Shown here in pieces: positions 27,419-39,182 of a stretch of 64,000 nt of DNA. The notes under the pieces are model-generated. The model made no database searches. It was not told the origin of the DNA and saw nothing but the letters and a program-made list of their open reading frames with translations. How positions within the stretch are numbered: the first letter of the stretch is position 1; each line of letters begins with the position of its first letter. Made by a program: the position numbers and the translations under genes. The DNA comes from Enterococcus sp. DIV1094 (GTDB lineage Bacteria > Bacillota > Bacilli > Lactobacillales > Enterococcaceae), in assembly GCF_017316305.2 (NCBI RefSeq), contig NZ_CP147250.1:2045001-2109000 (forward strand), written 5' to 3'.

Positions 27419-28659
27419 AAGAAGCAAAAGAAAAAGTGATCATCGTTGGTGTAGAAACAGAAGAAAATCAACGGTATTTTGCTGAATCAATGAAAGAATT
27501 AGCACAATTGACAGATACGGCGGCGGGTGAGGTCGTCTATACCCTTACGCAAAAGCGCCCTCAAGTAGATCGGCAAACGCTGATCGGTAAAGGAAAACTC
27601 CAAGAATTGACACAATTAGCAGATGCTTATGAAGCAGAGCTAGTCATTTTCAATCATGAACTGACTCCGCGTCAAAGCCAACTGATCACAGATGCGGTAG
27701 GCGCCCCAGTGATTGATCGAGTCCAATTGATTTTAGACATCTTTGCCATGCGTGCGCGTTCGAAAGAAGGAAAGCTTCAAGTCGAGTTGGCACAATTGGA
27801 ATACTTATTACCTCGTCTAGCTGGGCAAGGAAAGTCGCTTTCTCGTCTTGGTGGAGGAATCGGTACAAGAGGCCCAGGGGAAACAAAATTGGAAACAGAT
27901 CGTCGCCATATCCGTAATAAGATCTTAGGCGTAAAAAGAGAATTAAAAACAGTAGAAGCGCATCGAGAACGCAACCGCCAGAAAAGACAAAGCAGTGATG
28001 TGTTTCAAATTGGGTTGATTGGTTATACGAATGCCGGTAAATCGACGATCCTCAATTTATTGACGCAAGCAGAATCATATGCAAAAGATCAATTGTTTGC
28101 CACGCTAGATCCACTCACTAAAAAATGGCGTTTTGCGGAAGGGCTTGAGCTGACTGTGACGGATACAGTTGGATTTATCCAAGATTTGCCCACACAGTTG
28201 ATTGATGCGTTCCATTCGACCCTTGAAGAAAGTCAAGGCATGGATCTGTTATTACATGTCGTTGACGTGAGTTCTTCTGATCGGATCTTGCAAGAACAGA
28301 CGGTTTTAAAATTAATGGATGAGCTAGAGATGAAAGAAATGCCTGTTTTGACGGTCTATAATAAATCTGATTTGATCGATCCAGCTACCTTCACGCCAAC
28401 GCTATTCCCGAATGTCTTGGTTTCGACTCAAACACAAGAAGGGAAAGAACGCTTGATTGAAGCAATCAAACGACAGTTGATGGAGCTGATGGTCCCATAT
28501 ACAAAACTGGTACCTAGTGATCAAGGACAACTGCTAAGTGAGTTGAGAAGACAGACGCTTGTACTAGATGAGCATTTTATTGAAGACGAAAATAGCTATG
28601 AAGTACGAGGGTTTGCGAATAAAAACTCTAAATGGATAAAAAAAGATGAGTTATTTTAA
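27415..28659 (+). CDS. hflX: Ribosome-associated GTPase HflX
   Basis: The 414-residue GTPase binds the 50S subunit and helps rescue or split stalled ribosomes under stress. The N-terminal HflX domain contains the GGIGTRGPGETKLETDRR linker. The G domain follows with G1 GYTNAGKST, G3 DTVGFI and G4 NKSD. GTG at 27415 is the start, overlapping the miaA stop, with AGAGGTG upstream. A strong terminator comes before glnR. Confidence 0.95.
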   Translation: MKEAKEKVIIVGVETEENQRYFAESMKELAQLTDTAAGEVVYTLTQKRPQVDRQTLIGKGKLQELTQLADAYEAELVIFNHELTPRQSQLITDAVGAPVIDRVQLILDIFAMRARSKEGKLQVELAQLEYLLPRLAGQGKSLSRLGGGIGTRGPGETKLETDRRHIRNKILGVKRELKTVEAHRERNRQKRQSSDVFQIGLIGYTNAGKSTILNLLTQAESYAKDQLFATLDPLTKKWRFAEGLELTVTDTVGFIQDLPTQLIDAFHSTLEESQGMDLLLHVVDVSSSDRILQEQTVLKLMDELEMKEMPVLTVYNKSDLIDPATFTPTLFPNVLVSTQTQEGKERLIEAIKRQLMELMVPYTKLVPSDQGQLLSELRRQTLVLDEHFIEDENSYEVRGFANKNSKWIKKDELF

Positions 28660-28683
28660 AAAGTAAATAGTAAGAATAAATAT

Positions 28684-28722
28684 ACTTGGTTGGCTTCATT
28701 TAGGAGTTGACCAAGTTTTTTT
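28684..28722 (+). terminator. Terminator of hflX
   Basis: 12-bp stem with wobbles (28684-28695 with 28705-28716, ACTTGGT/ACCAAGT core) and a T-run. Confidence 0.8.
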
Positions 28723-28742
28723 ATAAAAAAACTTGGTTTCTA

Positions 28743-28795
28743 TGTAAGAAAACCTTACATGAGAGGTTGACAGCATTTTTTGTGATTGGTATACT
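28743..28795 (+). promoter_or_regulatory. glnRA promoter with GlnR box
   Basis: TTGACA (28767-28772), 17 bp, TATACT (28790-28795) is an almost perfect sigma-A promoter. Directly upstream TGTAA-GAAAACC-TTACA (28743-28759) matches TGTNA-N7-TNACA, the GlnR/TnrA consensus. Confidence 0.9.
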
Positions 28796-28828
28796 TTAGT
28801 CAATTGATAGGACGAAAGGAGACGTCAG

Positions 28829-29224
28829 ATGGGAGAAAAGGAATTACGTCGTTCAATGTCGGTTTTTCCAATTGGTACAGTTATGAAACTAACAGACTTA
28901 ACCGCTCGGCAAATCAGGTATTATGAAGAACAGGAATTTGTTCATCCTGAGAGAAGCGAAGGGAATCGGCGCATGTATTCTTTGAATGACATCGATATTT
29001 TACTAGAAATCAAAGACTATCTTTCAGAAGGACTGAATATGGCTGGGATCAAACGTGTCTATGAAATGGCACAGGCGAAAAAACAAGAAGAAAAAAGTAA
29101 AAAACCGCTGACCGATCACGACGTTCGTCAAATTTTCCGTGATGAGATCTTAGCTCAAGGCGGGTTAGCGAAAACAGGACATTATCAGTCACAAGGGTTG
29201 CAACAACGTCAATACTTTGACTGA
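28829..29224 (+). CDS. glnR: Glutamine synthetase repressor GlnR
   Basis: The 131-residue MerR-family regulator has an N-terminal helix-turn-helix (about residues 15-80, [33 protein letters not shown]). Its short C-terminal tail is the part that in Bacillus senses feedback-inhibited glutamine synthetase. It represses glnRA when nitrogen is plentiful. A GlnR box lies in its own promoter and glnA follows 35 bases downstream, so the operon is autoregulated. Confidence 0.95.
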   Translation: MGEKELRRSMSVFPIGTVMKLTDLTARQIRYYEEQEFVHPERSEGNRRMYSLNDIDILLEIKDYLSEGLNMAGIKRVYEMAQAKKQEEKSKKPLTDHDVRQIFRDEILAQGGLAKTGHYQSQGLQQRQYFD

Positions 29225-29259
29225 ATGGAATAAAAAATAGAAAGAGGGATACAGATACC

Positions 29260-30600
29260 ATGGTAAAGAAACAAATCACAGGCGAAGAGATTAAACGAAT
29301 CATTGAGGATGAAAACGTACGATTTTTACGTTTAATGTTCACAGATATTTTAGGAACGATCAAAAATGTTGAGGTTCCAGTGAGTCAAATCGACAAAGTG
29401 CTTGAAAATAAAATGATGTTTGATGGTTCTTCGATCGAAGGATTTGTCAGAATCGAAGAAAGTGATATGTACTTGTATCCTGATCTTTCTACTTGGATGA
29501 TCTTCCCATGGGAAAGCGACCACGGGAAAGTGGCACGCTTGATCTGTGATATTTATAATCCAGACGGTACACCATTTGCTGGGGACCCTCGTGGCAATCT
29601 AAAACGTTCATTGAATGACATGAAAAAACTTGGTTTCACCTCATTCAACTTAGGCCCTGAACCAGAGTTCTTCTTATTTAAGTTAGACGAAGATGGCGGG
29701 ATCACGACGACTTTGAATGATAAAGGTGGCTACTTTGATTTTGCCCCAACTGACTTGGGCGAAAACTGCCGCCGAGATATCGTGTTAGAATTAGAAAGCT
29801 TAGGCTTTGAAGTAGAGGCTTCTCACCATGAAGTCGCTCCTGGACAACACGAGATCGACTTCAAATATGCGGATGTCGTAGACGCTTGTGACAATATCCA
29901 AACGTTTAAATTAGTAGTAAAAACCATTGCACGTAAACATGGCTTACATGCGACCTTCATGCCAAAACCATTATTCGGAATCAATGGTTCTGGCATGCAC
30001 TGCAATATGTCTTTGTTCAATGAAGAAGGAAACGCCTTTTATGATAAAGATGGCGATTTAGAGTTAAGCCAAACGGCATACCACTTCTTAGGTGGTTTAT
30101 TGAAACATGCACGCGCGTATACCGCAGTCTGCAATCCAACAGTCAACTCTTACAAACGTTTAGTTCCAGGTTATGAAGCACCTGTTTATGTAGCATGGAG
30201 CGGACGAAACCGTTCACCATTGGTACGTGTGCCTGAATCTCGTGGTCTATCGACTCGTCTAGAATTACGTTCTGTGGACCCGGCGGCGAATCCATACTTA
30301 GCGATGGCTGTGTTATTACAAGCAGGATTAGACGGAATCCGTAACGAATTGACACCACCACCAGCGGTTGATCGCAACATTTACGTGATGAATGAAGAAG
30401 AACGTGAAGAAGCGCAAATCCAAGATCTCCCATCAACGATCCACAATGCGATCAAAGAATTGCGTAAAGATAAAGTGATGATCGATGCGTTAGGCAATCA
30501 TATCTTTGCAAACTTTGTCGAAGCGAAACGCCTGGAATGGGCAGCCTTCAGACAAACAGTTTCTGAGTGGGAAAGAGAACAATATTTAGAACTTTATTAA
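29260..30600 (+). CDS. glnA: Glutamine synthetase, type I
   Basis: The 446-residue enzyme forms glutamine from glutamate, ammonia and ATP and is a dodecamer in the cytosol. [19 protein letters not shown], the ATP-loop block [16 protein letters not shown] and [13 protein letters not shown] appear in order. Length and lack of the adenylylation-type insert fit the GSI-alpha class of Firmicutes, which is feedback-inhibited and acts with GlnR as nitrogen sensor. It is cotranscribed with glnR. Confidence 0.98.
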   Translation: MVKKQITGEEIKRIIEDENVRFLRLMFTDILGTIKNVEVPVSQIDKVLENKMMFDGSSIEGFVRIEESDMYLYPDLSTWMIFPWESDHGKVARLICDIYNPDGTPFAGDPRGNLKRSLNDMKKLGFTSFNLGPEPEFFLFKLDEDGGITTTLNDKGGYFDFAPTDLGENCRRDIVLELESLGFEVEASHHEVAPGQHEIDFKYADVVDACDNIQTFKLVVKTIARKHGLHATFMPKPLFGINGSGMHCNMSLFNEEGNAFYDKDGDLELSQTAYHFLGGLLKHARAYTAVCNPTVNSYKRLVPGYEAPVYVAWSGRNRSPLVRVPESRGLSTRLELRSVDPAANPYLAMAVLLQAGLDGIRNELTPPPAVDRNIYVMNEEEREEAQIQDLPSTIHNAIKELRKDKVMIDALGNHIFANFVEAKRLEWAAFRQTVSEWEREQYLELY

Positions 30601-30628
30601 GCAACGATTTCTAATAAAAGTGTACAAT

Positions 30629-30668
30629 GCCGAATCTATGGGGTAATAGCCATGGTTCGGCTTTTTTT
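30629..30668 (+). terminator. Terminator of glnA
   Basis: GCCGAA (from 30629) pairs with TTCGGC (30656-30661) around a structured loop; a T-run follows. Confidence 0.75.
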
Positions 30669-30745
30669 GTAATTATATTCGTTAGTTTTGCGATGGATTC
30701 TAAAGAACTAATTTACTGTCATTTGTTTAATGTAATATGTAAATA

Positions 30746-31051
30746 TCAATTGATTGTATGTGTGTGTTTCACTCGCCATTGTTCTAACTTGATATTTACC
30801 CAGAAACCATATATTCCTAAAGTGATGATAGTGAGTAAGAACCATTTGATCCAATGACCGAATAATTGCATTGCTGTACCATCAAAGTAAAGCCTTTTTC
30901 CATTTATTACAGTATGTTTGATTTTCCAATTATATAAGAGACAAAATCCCCAAGGTGCGCAGATACCTAATGTTAGAATGGTGATAAGTGAAGCTAAAAT
31001 CGATGTACCAATATAAGTGGCAAGTCCACCATCAAAATAAGATTCTTTCAT
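30746..31051 (-). CDS. DUF898-like small membrane protein with internal repeat
   Basis: A 101-residue protein with two hydrophobic segments that belong to two copies of one repeat. Each repeat begins YFDG, continues to a helix like LITILTLGI and ends in a W-x(3-5)-KHT pattern (first copy about residues 5-47, second about 54-97). The layout resembles the YjgN/DUF898 family, whose function is unknown. AAGAGGAAC precedes the ATG on the minus strand. It is a single gene convergent with glnA and divergent from pyrG. Confidence 0.7.
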   Translation of the reverse strand: MKESYFDGGLATYIGTSILASLITILTLGICAPWGFCLLYNWKIKHTVINGKRLYFDGTAMQLFGHWIKWFLLTIITLGIYGFWVNIKLEQWRVKHTHTIN

Positions 31052-31231
31052 AAATGTTCCTCTTTTCTAGATAAATTTTTTTTAGTTCAATATTATAGTA
31101 ACATTTTCTTCTTGTATTTTCCTAATAATTTCTCAATATTTCCTATATTCTGTTTTACTTCTTATTTTAATCAATCGAATAATAATTAAAGTCTTTTAAG
31201 AAAGTGAGCGGATTCAATCACAATTGAACAC

Positions 31232-31260
31232 TTGACTTTCTCCTAGATAGCTTGTAATAT
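31232..31260 (+). promoter_or_regulatory. pyrG promoter
   Basis: TTGACT (31232-31237), 17 bp, TAATAT (31255-31260). The transcript should begin with GGGC at 31268, as required for G-reiteration control. Confidence 0.85.
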
Positions 31261-31267
31261 ACACCTT

Positions 31268-33004
<1,737 letters not shown>

Positions 33005-33089
33005 GCCGATGAAATTATTTGATTCGTCAAAATCGTGCGGTGTCAAATAATTAGAATTGTTATTAATAAATAACTAAAAATGTTCGTGG

Positions 33090-33211
33090 CGAACCTTTTA
33101 CCAATGATATTTCAGTAGTGGCTGTTTTTTAAATGAAAAAAGCTTCTTGAAAATTTTCATTTTTATTGATTTTAGTAGAAAACTACTGAAATGTTTGGTA
33201 AAATAGGTTCG
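33090..33211. repeat. Long interrupted inverted repeat before fba
   Basis: Left arm 33090-33119 and right arm 33182-33211 share, in inverted order, CGAACC, TTTTACCAA and ATTTCAGTAGT. The 62-bp centre holds another inverted pair, AAATGAAAA/TTTTCATTT (33131-33139 with 33155-33163). The right arm contains TGG-TAAAAT (33196-33204), an extended -10 that could drive fba. Confidence 0.7.
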
Positions 33212-33267
33212 TTGGTTAAGGAATGTCTTAACAAATTTAGTTATACAAAATTTAGGAGGAATTTATT

Positions 33268-34137
33268 ATGCCAGTAGTATCAGGAGCTGAATTTTTACAA
33301 GCTGCTCGTAAAGGCGGTTATGCAGTCGGCGGGTTCAACACAAACAACTTAGAATGGACTCAAGCGATCTTAGAAGCAGCTGAAGCTAAAAAAGCACCAG
33401 TACTTATCCAAACTTCAATGGGTGCAGCTAAATACATGGGTGGTTATAAAGTATGTAAAGACATGATCACTAATTTAGTTGAATCAATGAACATCACTGT
33501 TCCAGTAGCAATCCATTTAGACCACGGTGACTACGATGCAGCATTAGAATGTATCGAAGTTGGCTATACTTCAGTTATGTTCGATGGTTCTCATTTACCA
33601 TTCGAAGAAAACTTGAAATTAGCTAAAGACGTTGTTGAAAGAGCTCATGCTAAAGGAATCTCAGTTGAGTGTGAAGTAGGTTCAATCGGTGGAGAAGAAG
33701 ATGGAATCATCGGATCAGGCGAATTAGCAGACATCGAAGAATGTAAACAAATGGTAGCAACAGGTATTGACTACCTAGCATGTGGTATTGGTAACATCCA
33801 CGGTCAATATCCAGAAAACTGGAGCGGATTAGCATTTGACCACTTACAAGCAATTGCTGATGCTGTAGGTTCAGACGTACCTTTAGTATTACACGGCGGA
33901 TCTGGTATTCCTCAAGATCAAATCGAAAAAGCAATCTCAATGGGTATCTCTAAAGTAAATGTTAACACTGAATTCCAATTATCATTTGCTGCAGCAACTC
34001 GTGAGTATATCGAAGCTGGTAAAGACCGCGAAGGTAAAGGATTTGACCCTCGTAAATTATTAGCACCAGGTAAAGCAGCAATCGTTAAAGATGCTGAATC
34101 TCATATCGACTGGTTCGGTTCTGCTAACAAAGCATAA
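33268..34137 (+). CDS. fba: Fructose-bisphosphate aldolase, class II
   Basis: The 289-residue zinc-dependent glycolytic aldolase interconverts fructose-1,6-bisphosphate and two triose phosphates. The family blocks IHLDHGDYDAALECIEVGYTSVMFDGSHLP, GSIGGEEDGI and VLHGGSGIP are present with their metal-binding histidines. Codon use is strongly biased, as expected of a highly expressed gene. TTAGGAGGAATT is an excellent ribosome site. It begins the conserved fba-murA2-rho-rpmE2 neighbourhood but has its own terminator. Confidence 0.98.
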   Translation: MPVVSGAEFLQAARKGGYAVGGFNTNNLEWTQAILEAAEAKKAPVLIQTSMGAAKYMGGYKVCKDMITNLVESMNITVPVAIHLDHGDYDAALECIEVGYTSVMFDGSHLPFEENLKLAKDVVERAHAKGISVECEVGSIGGEEDGIIGSGELADIEECKQMVATGIDYLACGIGNIHGQYPENWSGLAFDHLQAIADAVGSDVPLVLHGGSGIPQDQIEKAISMGISKVNVNTEFQLSFAAATREYIEAGKDREGKGFDPRKLLAPGKAAIVKDAESHIDWFGSANKA

Positions 34138-34170
34138 TCGATAAAAACTAGATCGATTCCAAGAATTGAA

Positions 34171-34216
34171 AGAAGAGAGCAATGTGCCAGTCAGGCGTTT
34201 GTTCTCTTCTTTTTTG
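34171..34216 (+). terminator. Terminator of fba
   Basis: AGAAGAGAGCAA (34171-34182) pairs with TTGTTCTCTTCT (34199-34210), followed by a T-run. Confidence 0.85.
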
Positions 34217-34312
34217 TTTAAATAAAACGAACGATGCTCGTTTCTTCGTTTCATCTATGATAAAATACAAACATATGTATAAAATTTGAGGAATAAACAA
34301 GGTGGGGAACAA

Positions 34313-35584
34313 ATGAAAAAAATAATTATCGAAGGAAATCGTCCATTGACCGGTGAAGTAACGATCAGTGGTGCTAAAAATAGTGCAGTTGCCTTGATAC
34401 CGGCAGCGATTTTAGCAGATTCTCCGGTGATCTTGGAAGGTGTACCTGATATCCAAGATGTTCATTCATTGATAGAGATTTTAGAGATCATGGGCGCGAC
34501 TGTCCGTTTTGCAAATAATGTCTTAGAGATCGATCCTCGTGGCGTTGTTTCAGTACCAATGCCAAGTGGAAAGATCAATAGTTTGCGTGCGTCTTACTAT
34601 TTTATGGGAACATTATTAGGTAAATTCGGTGAAGCAGTTGTCGGTTTACCAGGTGGTTGTTACCTTGGTCCCCGTCCCATCGACCTTCATATCAAAGGAT
34701 TTGAAGCATTAGGTGCGAAAGTAACCAATGAACACGGTGCGATGTATTTACGAACAGAAAACAAAACACTTAACGGAAACCGTGTATTTATGGACGTGAT
34801 TTCTGTTGGTGCAACGATCAATATCATGCTAGCCGCAGTAAAAGCAAAAGGACAGACAACGATCGAAAATGCAGCACGTGAACCTGAGATCATTGACGTT
34901 GCGACATTATTGAACAATATGGGTGCCAAGATCCGTGGAGCTGGTACGGACGTCATTCGTATCGAAGGGGTAGAAGAACTACATGGTTGCCGTCATTTTA
35001 TGATCCCTGACCGTATCGAAGCAGGGACTTATTTAGCTGTGGCTGCTGCGGCAGGAAATGGCATAAAAATCAAGAACGTGATCTATGAGCATCTTGAAAG
35101 TTTTATTGCAAAACTTCAAGAAATCGGCGTAAGTATGAAAATCAGTGAAGACGAGATCGAAGTCTATCCTTCAAAGGATTTGAAAGCAGCAAATGTGATG
35201 ACTTATCCGTATCCAGGTTTTGCCACAGACTTACAACAACCGTTGACACCGTTATTATTGATGACCACAGGAACTGCTGAAATCGTGGATACGATCTATT
35301 CGAAACGAGTAAATCATGTTCCTGAGTTGGCACGAATGGGTGCTGATATTTCGGTAGAAGGCAATATGATCATTTTGAATGGCCCAAATAAACTCCATGG
35401 CGCTGAAGTCGTTGCTTCAGATTTACGTGCCGGTGCTTGTTTAGTGATCGCAGGATTGATGGCAGAAGGCACGACAACGATTTATAATGTCGAATATATT
35501 TTGCGAGGCTACGATCATATCATCGAAAAGTTAACTGCAATTGGAGCAAGTATTAAAATGGTGGAGGAAGTGGAAGCCGAATGA
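34313..35584 (+). CDS. murA2: UDP-N-acetylglucosamine 1-carboxyvinyltransferase (MurA paralogue next to fba/rho)
   Basis: The 423-residue enzyme performs the first committed step of peptidoglycan synthesis, adding enolpyruvate to UDP-GlcNAc. Cys116 in [11 protein letters not shown] is the fosfomycin-reactive catalytic cysteine. Low-GC Gram-positives carry two MurA copies; the one beside fba and rho corresponds to MurZ/MurAB, so the symbol rests on context. ATG at 34313 has AAGGTGGGG upstream; an earlier in-frame start at 34286 would put that site inside the coding region. Its stop overlaps rho as ATGA. Confidence 0.93.
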   Translation: MKKIIIEGNRPLTGEVTISGAKNSAVALIPAAILADSPVILEGVPDIQDVHSLIEILEIMGATVRFANNVLEIDPRGVVSVPMPSGKINSLRASYYFMGTLLGKFGEAVVGLPGGCYLGPRPIDLHIKGFEALGAKVTNEHGAMYLRTENKTLNGNRVFMDVISVGATINIMLAAVKAKGQTTIENAAREPEIIDVATLLNNMGAKIRGAGTDVIRIEGVEELHGCRHFMIPDRIEAGTYLAVAAAAGNGIKIKNVIYEHLESFIAKLQEIGVSMKISEDEIEVYPSKDLKAANVMTYPYPGFATDLQQPLTPLLLMTTGTAEIVDTIYSKRVNHVPELARMGADISVEGNMIILNGPNKLHGAEVVASDLRAGACLVIAGLMAEGTTTIYNVEYILRGYDHIIEKLTAIGASIKMVEEVEAE

Positions 35585-36876
35585 GCGATTATTTGACAAT
35601 GGCCGAACTGGAAAACAAAACGCTAAAAGATGTTTACAGTTATGCAAAAGAATTCAAGATTCCTTATTACAGTAAAATGAACAAAAAGGAATTATCCTTA
35701 GCTGTTATCCGGGCACAGGCTGAGAAACAAGGCTTCTATTATATGGAAGGGATCTTAGACATCGTAGGACAAGATGGTTATGGCTTTTTACGGCCGATCA
35801 ATTATGGTCCAAGTGTCGAAGATATCTATATCTCTGCTTCTCAGATCCGTCGTTTCAGTTTAAGAAACGGGGATAAAGTAGCTGGTAAAGCGAGACCGCC
35901 AAAGGAATCAGAACGTTATTATGGGTTGATGCATGTTGAAAGTGTCAACGGTAAAGATCCAGAAGATGCGAAAGAACGCCCGCATTTCCCAGCATTGACG
36001 CCTCTTTATCCTGAGAAACAGCTTCGCTTAGAAACAACGCCACAACAAATAGCAACTCGCATGATCGATATTTTTTCCCCTATTGGATTTGGCCAACGTG
36101 GTTTGATCGTTGCTCCTCCGAAAGCAGGAAAAACATCCATCCTAAAAGAAATCGCCAATGGCATCACTGAAAATCATCCAGAAGTTGAATTGATCGTCTT
36201 ATTGATCGATGAACGACCAGAAGAAGTCACTGACCTTGAACGCAGTGTCAAAGGTGATGTGGTTTCTTCTACGTTTGATTTGCAACCGCAAAACCATACT
36301 CGGGTTTCTGAATTGGTGTTAGAGCGTGCCATGCGTTTAGTTGAAGACAAACGAGATGTCGTTATCTTGATGGATAGTATCACACGATTAGCACGCGCAT
36401 ATAACTTAGTCGTGCCGCCAAGTGGTCGAACATTAAGTGGAGGGATCGATCCAGCTGCCTTGTACAAACCGAAAAAATTCTTTGGTGCTGCCAGAAATAT
36501 CGAAGAAGGCGGTAGCTTGACGATTTTAGCAACGGCATTAGTTGATACAGGGAGTCGGATGGATGATGTCATCTATGAAGAGTTCAAAGGAACAGGGAAC
36601 TTAGAGTTACAATTGTCACGTGAATTATCAGAGCGACGTATTTTCCCAGCGATCGACATCAAAAAATCAGGTACGCGTAAAGAAGAGTTATTGATGGATA
36701 GCGAGCAACTAGAAGAAATCTGGAAATTGCGTAAGCATATGATTGGCGATTCATTAGAATATACGGAACAATTGATTCGTTTCTTGCGAAAAACTAAAAA
36801 TAACCAACAATTTTTTAAAGAATTCCAAGATGTTTCTTTTGGCAAAAAAAATCCCACAAGAAATTTAAAAAGATAA
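35581..36876 (+). CDS. rho: Transcription termination factor Rho
   Basis: The 431-residue hexameric RNA helicase ends untranslated transcripts. The N-terminal Rho domain includes the cold-shock-like RNA-binding fold ([17 protein letters not shown], about residues 55-75). The ATPase has Walker [10 protein letters not shown] and the later [16 protein letters not shown] block. It is translationally coupled to murA2 by an ATGA overlap, with GGAGGAAG inside the murA2 end. Confidence 0.97.
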   Translation: MSDYLTMAELENKTLKDVYSYAKEFKIPYYSKMNKKELSLAVIRAQAEKQGFYYMEGILDIVGQDGYGFLRPINYGPSVEDIYISASQIRRFSLRNGDKVAGKARPPKESERYYGLMHVESVNGKDPEDAKERPHFPALTPLYPEKQLRLETTPQQIATRMIDIFSPIGFGQRGLIVAPPKAGKTSILKEIANGITENHPEVELIVLLIDERPEEVTDLERSVKGDVVSSTFDLQPQNHTRVSELVLERAMRLVEDKRDVVILMDSITRLARAYNLVVPPSGRTLSGGIDPAALYKPKKFFGAARNIEEGGSLTILATALVDTGSRMDDVIYEEFKGTGNLELQLSRELSERRIFPAIDIKKSGTRKEELLMDSEQLEEIWKLRKHMIGDSLEYTEQLIRFLRKTKNNQQFFKEFQDVSFGKKNPTRNLKR

Positions 36877-36972
36877 TTGCAAGCTCATAGGAAACATGGT
36901 AAGATGTAAATGTTGTAAATCGACAAATCAACTCTGGTTCAGCAAATGAAGCAGGGCAAAGGAGCGAATAGC

Positions 36973-37236
36973 ATGAAAGAAAATATCCATCCAGATTACC
37001 ATCCAGTAGTATTTTTGGATTCTACAACTGGTTTCAAATTCTTGTCAGGTTCAACAAAAACTTCACAAGAAACAGTTGAATGGGAAGACGGTAATACATA
37101 CCCAGTCATCCGTGTCGAAGTAACTTCTGACTCACATCCATTCTATACTGGACGTCAAAAATTCACACAAGCAGACGGACGTGTGGACCGTTTCAACAAA
37201 AAATACGGTCTCAAAGACGCAAACGCTGCGGAATAA
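36973..37236 (+). CDS. rpmE2: 50S ribosomal protein L31 type B
   Basis: The 87-residue ribosomal protein is the zinc-free type: it lacks any cysteine, unlike the CxxC form. [28 protein letters not shown] is characteristic. ATG at 36973 follows AAAGGAGCG; an in-frame ATG at 36946 would add nine non-conserved residues. Its place after rho is conserved in Firmicutes. In organisms with both forms, type B is used under zinc limitation; whether a second copy exists is not visible here. Confidence 0.97.
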   Translation: MKENIHPDYHPVVFLDSTTGFKFLSGSTKTSQETVEWEDGNTYPVIRVEVTSDSHPFYTGRQKFTQADGRVDRFNKKYGLKDANAAE

Positions 37237-37263
37237 TAAAAACGTTGTTAAGTCAAGGTTTAG

Positions 37264-37298
37264 CAGACTATCCCATGAGGATAGTCTGTTTTTTTTAT
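37264..37298 (+). terminator. Terminator of rpmE2
   Basis: Perfect 10-bp stem CAGACTATCC/GGATAGTCTG with CATGA loop and a long T-run. Confidence 0.92.
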
Positions 37299-37353
37299 TT
37301 TTTGTAAATTTCTATGTAAAGCTCATGAACTGGGTATCTATTAAAAATAATCT

Positions 37354-38433
37354 CTAAATAGTATCGTTAGCCGTTTGATGTATATAATTACTGATTTCTT
37401 GAGCTTTCGCAAAATAATAATATGCTTCTGGACTAAATTTTTTAATCTTTCCCATCTTTTTAAAGAGGAAAACACCGGTTAGTTCAGGCAAAGATTTAGA
37501 TGAGTCGTAGTGTTCGATAGTTGTATGATTAGATTTTATCAGACAAGCTAAATATGCAGCTTTAGAAGCACTCACCACAGCTTCTTCTAATATATAGTTT
37601 TTACAAATGATATGAGACTTGATTCTCCGGATTCCATCTTCTAATTTTAAGAATGTCTCTTTATAACTACTACCACGTCCTCCAATAACACATGCAGTTT
37701 TTAGGATATCATCTAAGACGTCATCAGGACCCATGTTACTTAATTCGCGATAGATAAGTTCTTGTTTCGCGCATTTGATGAAAGCGGCTCTTATTTTATC
37801 TAAATCATTTGCTTGGTCAAATAAGCTTTCAACGTCAAATAACTGTTTAATAATTTCCATTTCTTTTCCCTTGTTGTAAGGAATACCAGTAGTATTTGGG
37901 GCGAATGCAGTTAACTTATCGCCTAGAATGTTTTCGATATCAGGGACGTGAACTGCTTTGTTTGGTGGTGAAGTAACTACGAAAGGACTATTGATTGGCA
38001 GTTCTATTACCTGATTGTAGGGAGAGGACTCAAATAAAATATCAAGTAATACATAGGATTCTGTACCATCTAATGGTGATGGATAAAAAAACTTAAAATG
38101 CGCCTTGGGAATCTCTGTTTGATAGCGTGATTGTTCTTCAAATCGGGTAAAGAGAGAACAATCAATAATTGTTTGTAACGTATTAGAAAGTTTTTCTTTG
38201 GAGATTGTTCTAGTAATAACAATATCGATATCAATAGAGAATCGTTTAATTTCTTCAAGCAATAAAAGTAAACAAGTTCCGCCTTTAAAAATAAACTCTA
38301 ATTGAGTATCTGTAAGCTTTTCTAGTAAATATAAAGCGTGTGTTACTTTGTCCAATAAATTATGGTCTAATTTTTGATAGTCCTTTTCTACAGATGAATA
38401 CCAGTCAGCAGTAAAACTAGATTCTTTAATCAT
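37354..38433 (-). CDS. AbiEii-type nucleotidyltransferase toxin (type IV toxin-antitoxin / abortive infection)
   Basis: The 359-residue protein has the AbiEii nucleotidyltransferase layout: FKGGT at residues 49-53, then KRFSIDIDIV with Asp68 and Asp70 as metal ligands, and the downstream GDKLTAF block (171-177, Lys173). AbiEii toxins act as NTP-dependent nucleotidyltransferases that halt growth, for instance during phage infection. The gene overlaps the antitoxin by four bases (ATGA). The pair is visibly AT-richer than its neighbours and sits between housekeeping genes, which suggests transfer. The phage spectrum is unknown. Confidence 0.88.
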   Translation of the reverse strand: MIKESSFTADWYSSVEKDYQKLDHNLLDKVTHALYLLEKLTDTQLEFIFKGGTCLLLLLEEIKRFSIDIDIVITRTISKEKLSNTLQTIIDCSLFTRFEEQSRYQTEIPKAHFKFFYPSPLDGTESYVLLDILFESSPYNQVIELPINSPFVVTSPPNKAVHVPDIENILGDKLTAFAPNTTGIPYNKGKEMEIIKQLFDVESLFDQANDLDKIRAAFIKCAKQELIYRELSNMGPDDVLDDILKTACVIGGRGSSYKETFLKLEDGIRRIKSHIICKNYILEEAVVSASKAAYLACLIKSNHTTIEHYDSSKSLPELTGVFLFKKMGKIKKFSPEAYYYFAKAQEISNYIHQTANDTI

Positions 38434-39167
38434 TCTTCTTCTCCTTTTTTAGCCAATATTTGTTTTAGTTCTTGGTTTACATTTCTTTTTTTTGCGTAAC
38501 GGGTAAGCGTTGAATAATTAATATTATACGTATTTAGAATAGTAGAGATAATTGTTTGGATTTCTGCAGAGCTGATTGGGAGAATAATGGGATTGTTTAC
38601 TAGTAAATCGACAATTAATTTTTCTATTTTAGGAATGTAAAAGTTTCCATCAAACTTATTTAAAGGAGCATCAACATATAAGCGATTGATAATAATATTT
38701 TCTTCTGAAGGACTAATATAGTAGTCATACATCTTTTGATCCGGGGACACAAAAGTATTAGGGAACTGATCCTTCAAAAAATGAAAGGAAGCATCTAAGG
38801 TATCAATTTCGATTTCGATGATTAGATTGTTTGTCTGGTACACGTGATTAGACAGATTACCAATATATCGTGTGGAATATATGCTAAAGTCCACATAAGG
38901 AAATTTAGTTTGTAAAAGGTTAGCTATGTGTAAAATTTTATCATTAGGTGCTGGAGTAAACGTCTCCTTTTCGCTGAGTGCATAGACACCTCTTTTGGGA
39001 CTATAAATGAGTCCTTGTTGCTTAAGCGTATAAATCCGCCAACGTAATGTATTCATTGGTAAATTAGGAGTGAATTGTCGATAAAACATGTGGAGTTCTT
39101 CCGTGGAAATTTCTGATTTATTTTTCAAATAGTTAATTAACTCATTTTTATATAGATTACTAGACAT
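38430..39167 (-). CDS. AbiEi-type antitoxin / autorepressor
   Basis: The 245-residue protein has an N-terminal winged-helix region (about residues 1-70, ISTEELHMFYRQFTPNLPMNTLRWRIYTLKQQGLIYSPKRGVYAL) and a C-terminal domain, as in AbiEi antitoxins that neutralise the AbiEii toxin without direct binding and repress their own operon. ATG at 39167 is chosen because AGGAGAATT lies directly upstream; a TTG at 39185 would fall inside the operator. Two palindromic sites just upstream are the likely binding targets. Confidence 0.85.
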   Translation of the reverse strand: MSSNLYKNELINYLKNKSEISTEELHMFYRQFTPNLPMNTLRWRIYTLKQQGLIYSPKRGVYALSEKETFTPAPNDKILHIANLLQTKFPYVDFSIYSTRYIGNLSNHVYQTNNLIIEIEIDTLDASFHFLKDQFPNTFVSPDQKMYDYYISPSEENIIINRLYVDAPLNKFDGNFYIPKIEKLIVDLLVNNPIILPISSAEIQTIISTILNTYNINYSTLTRYAKKRNVNQELKQILAKKGEEE

Positions 39168-39182
39168 AATAATTCTCCTAGG

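Noticed and set aside
30627..30857. 76-residue frame after glnA
   Set aside because: It begins inside the glnA terminator and overlaps the better supported DUF898-like gene on the other strand.
33013..33052. Rho-independent terminator right after pyrG
   Set aside because: A 10-bp inverted repeat with a 20-base loop is present but there is no T-run, so termination there is not supported.
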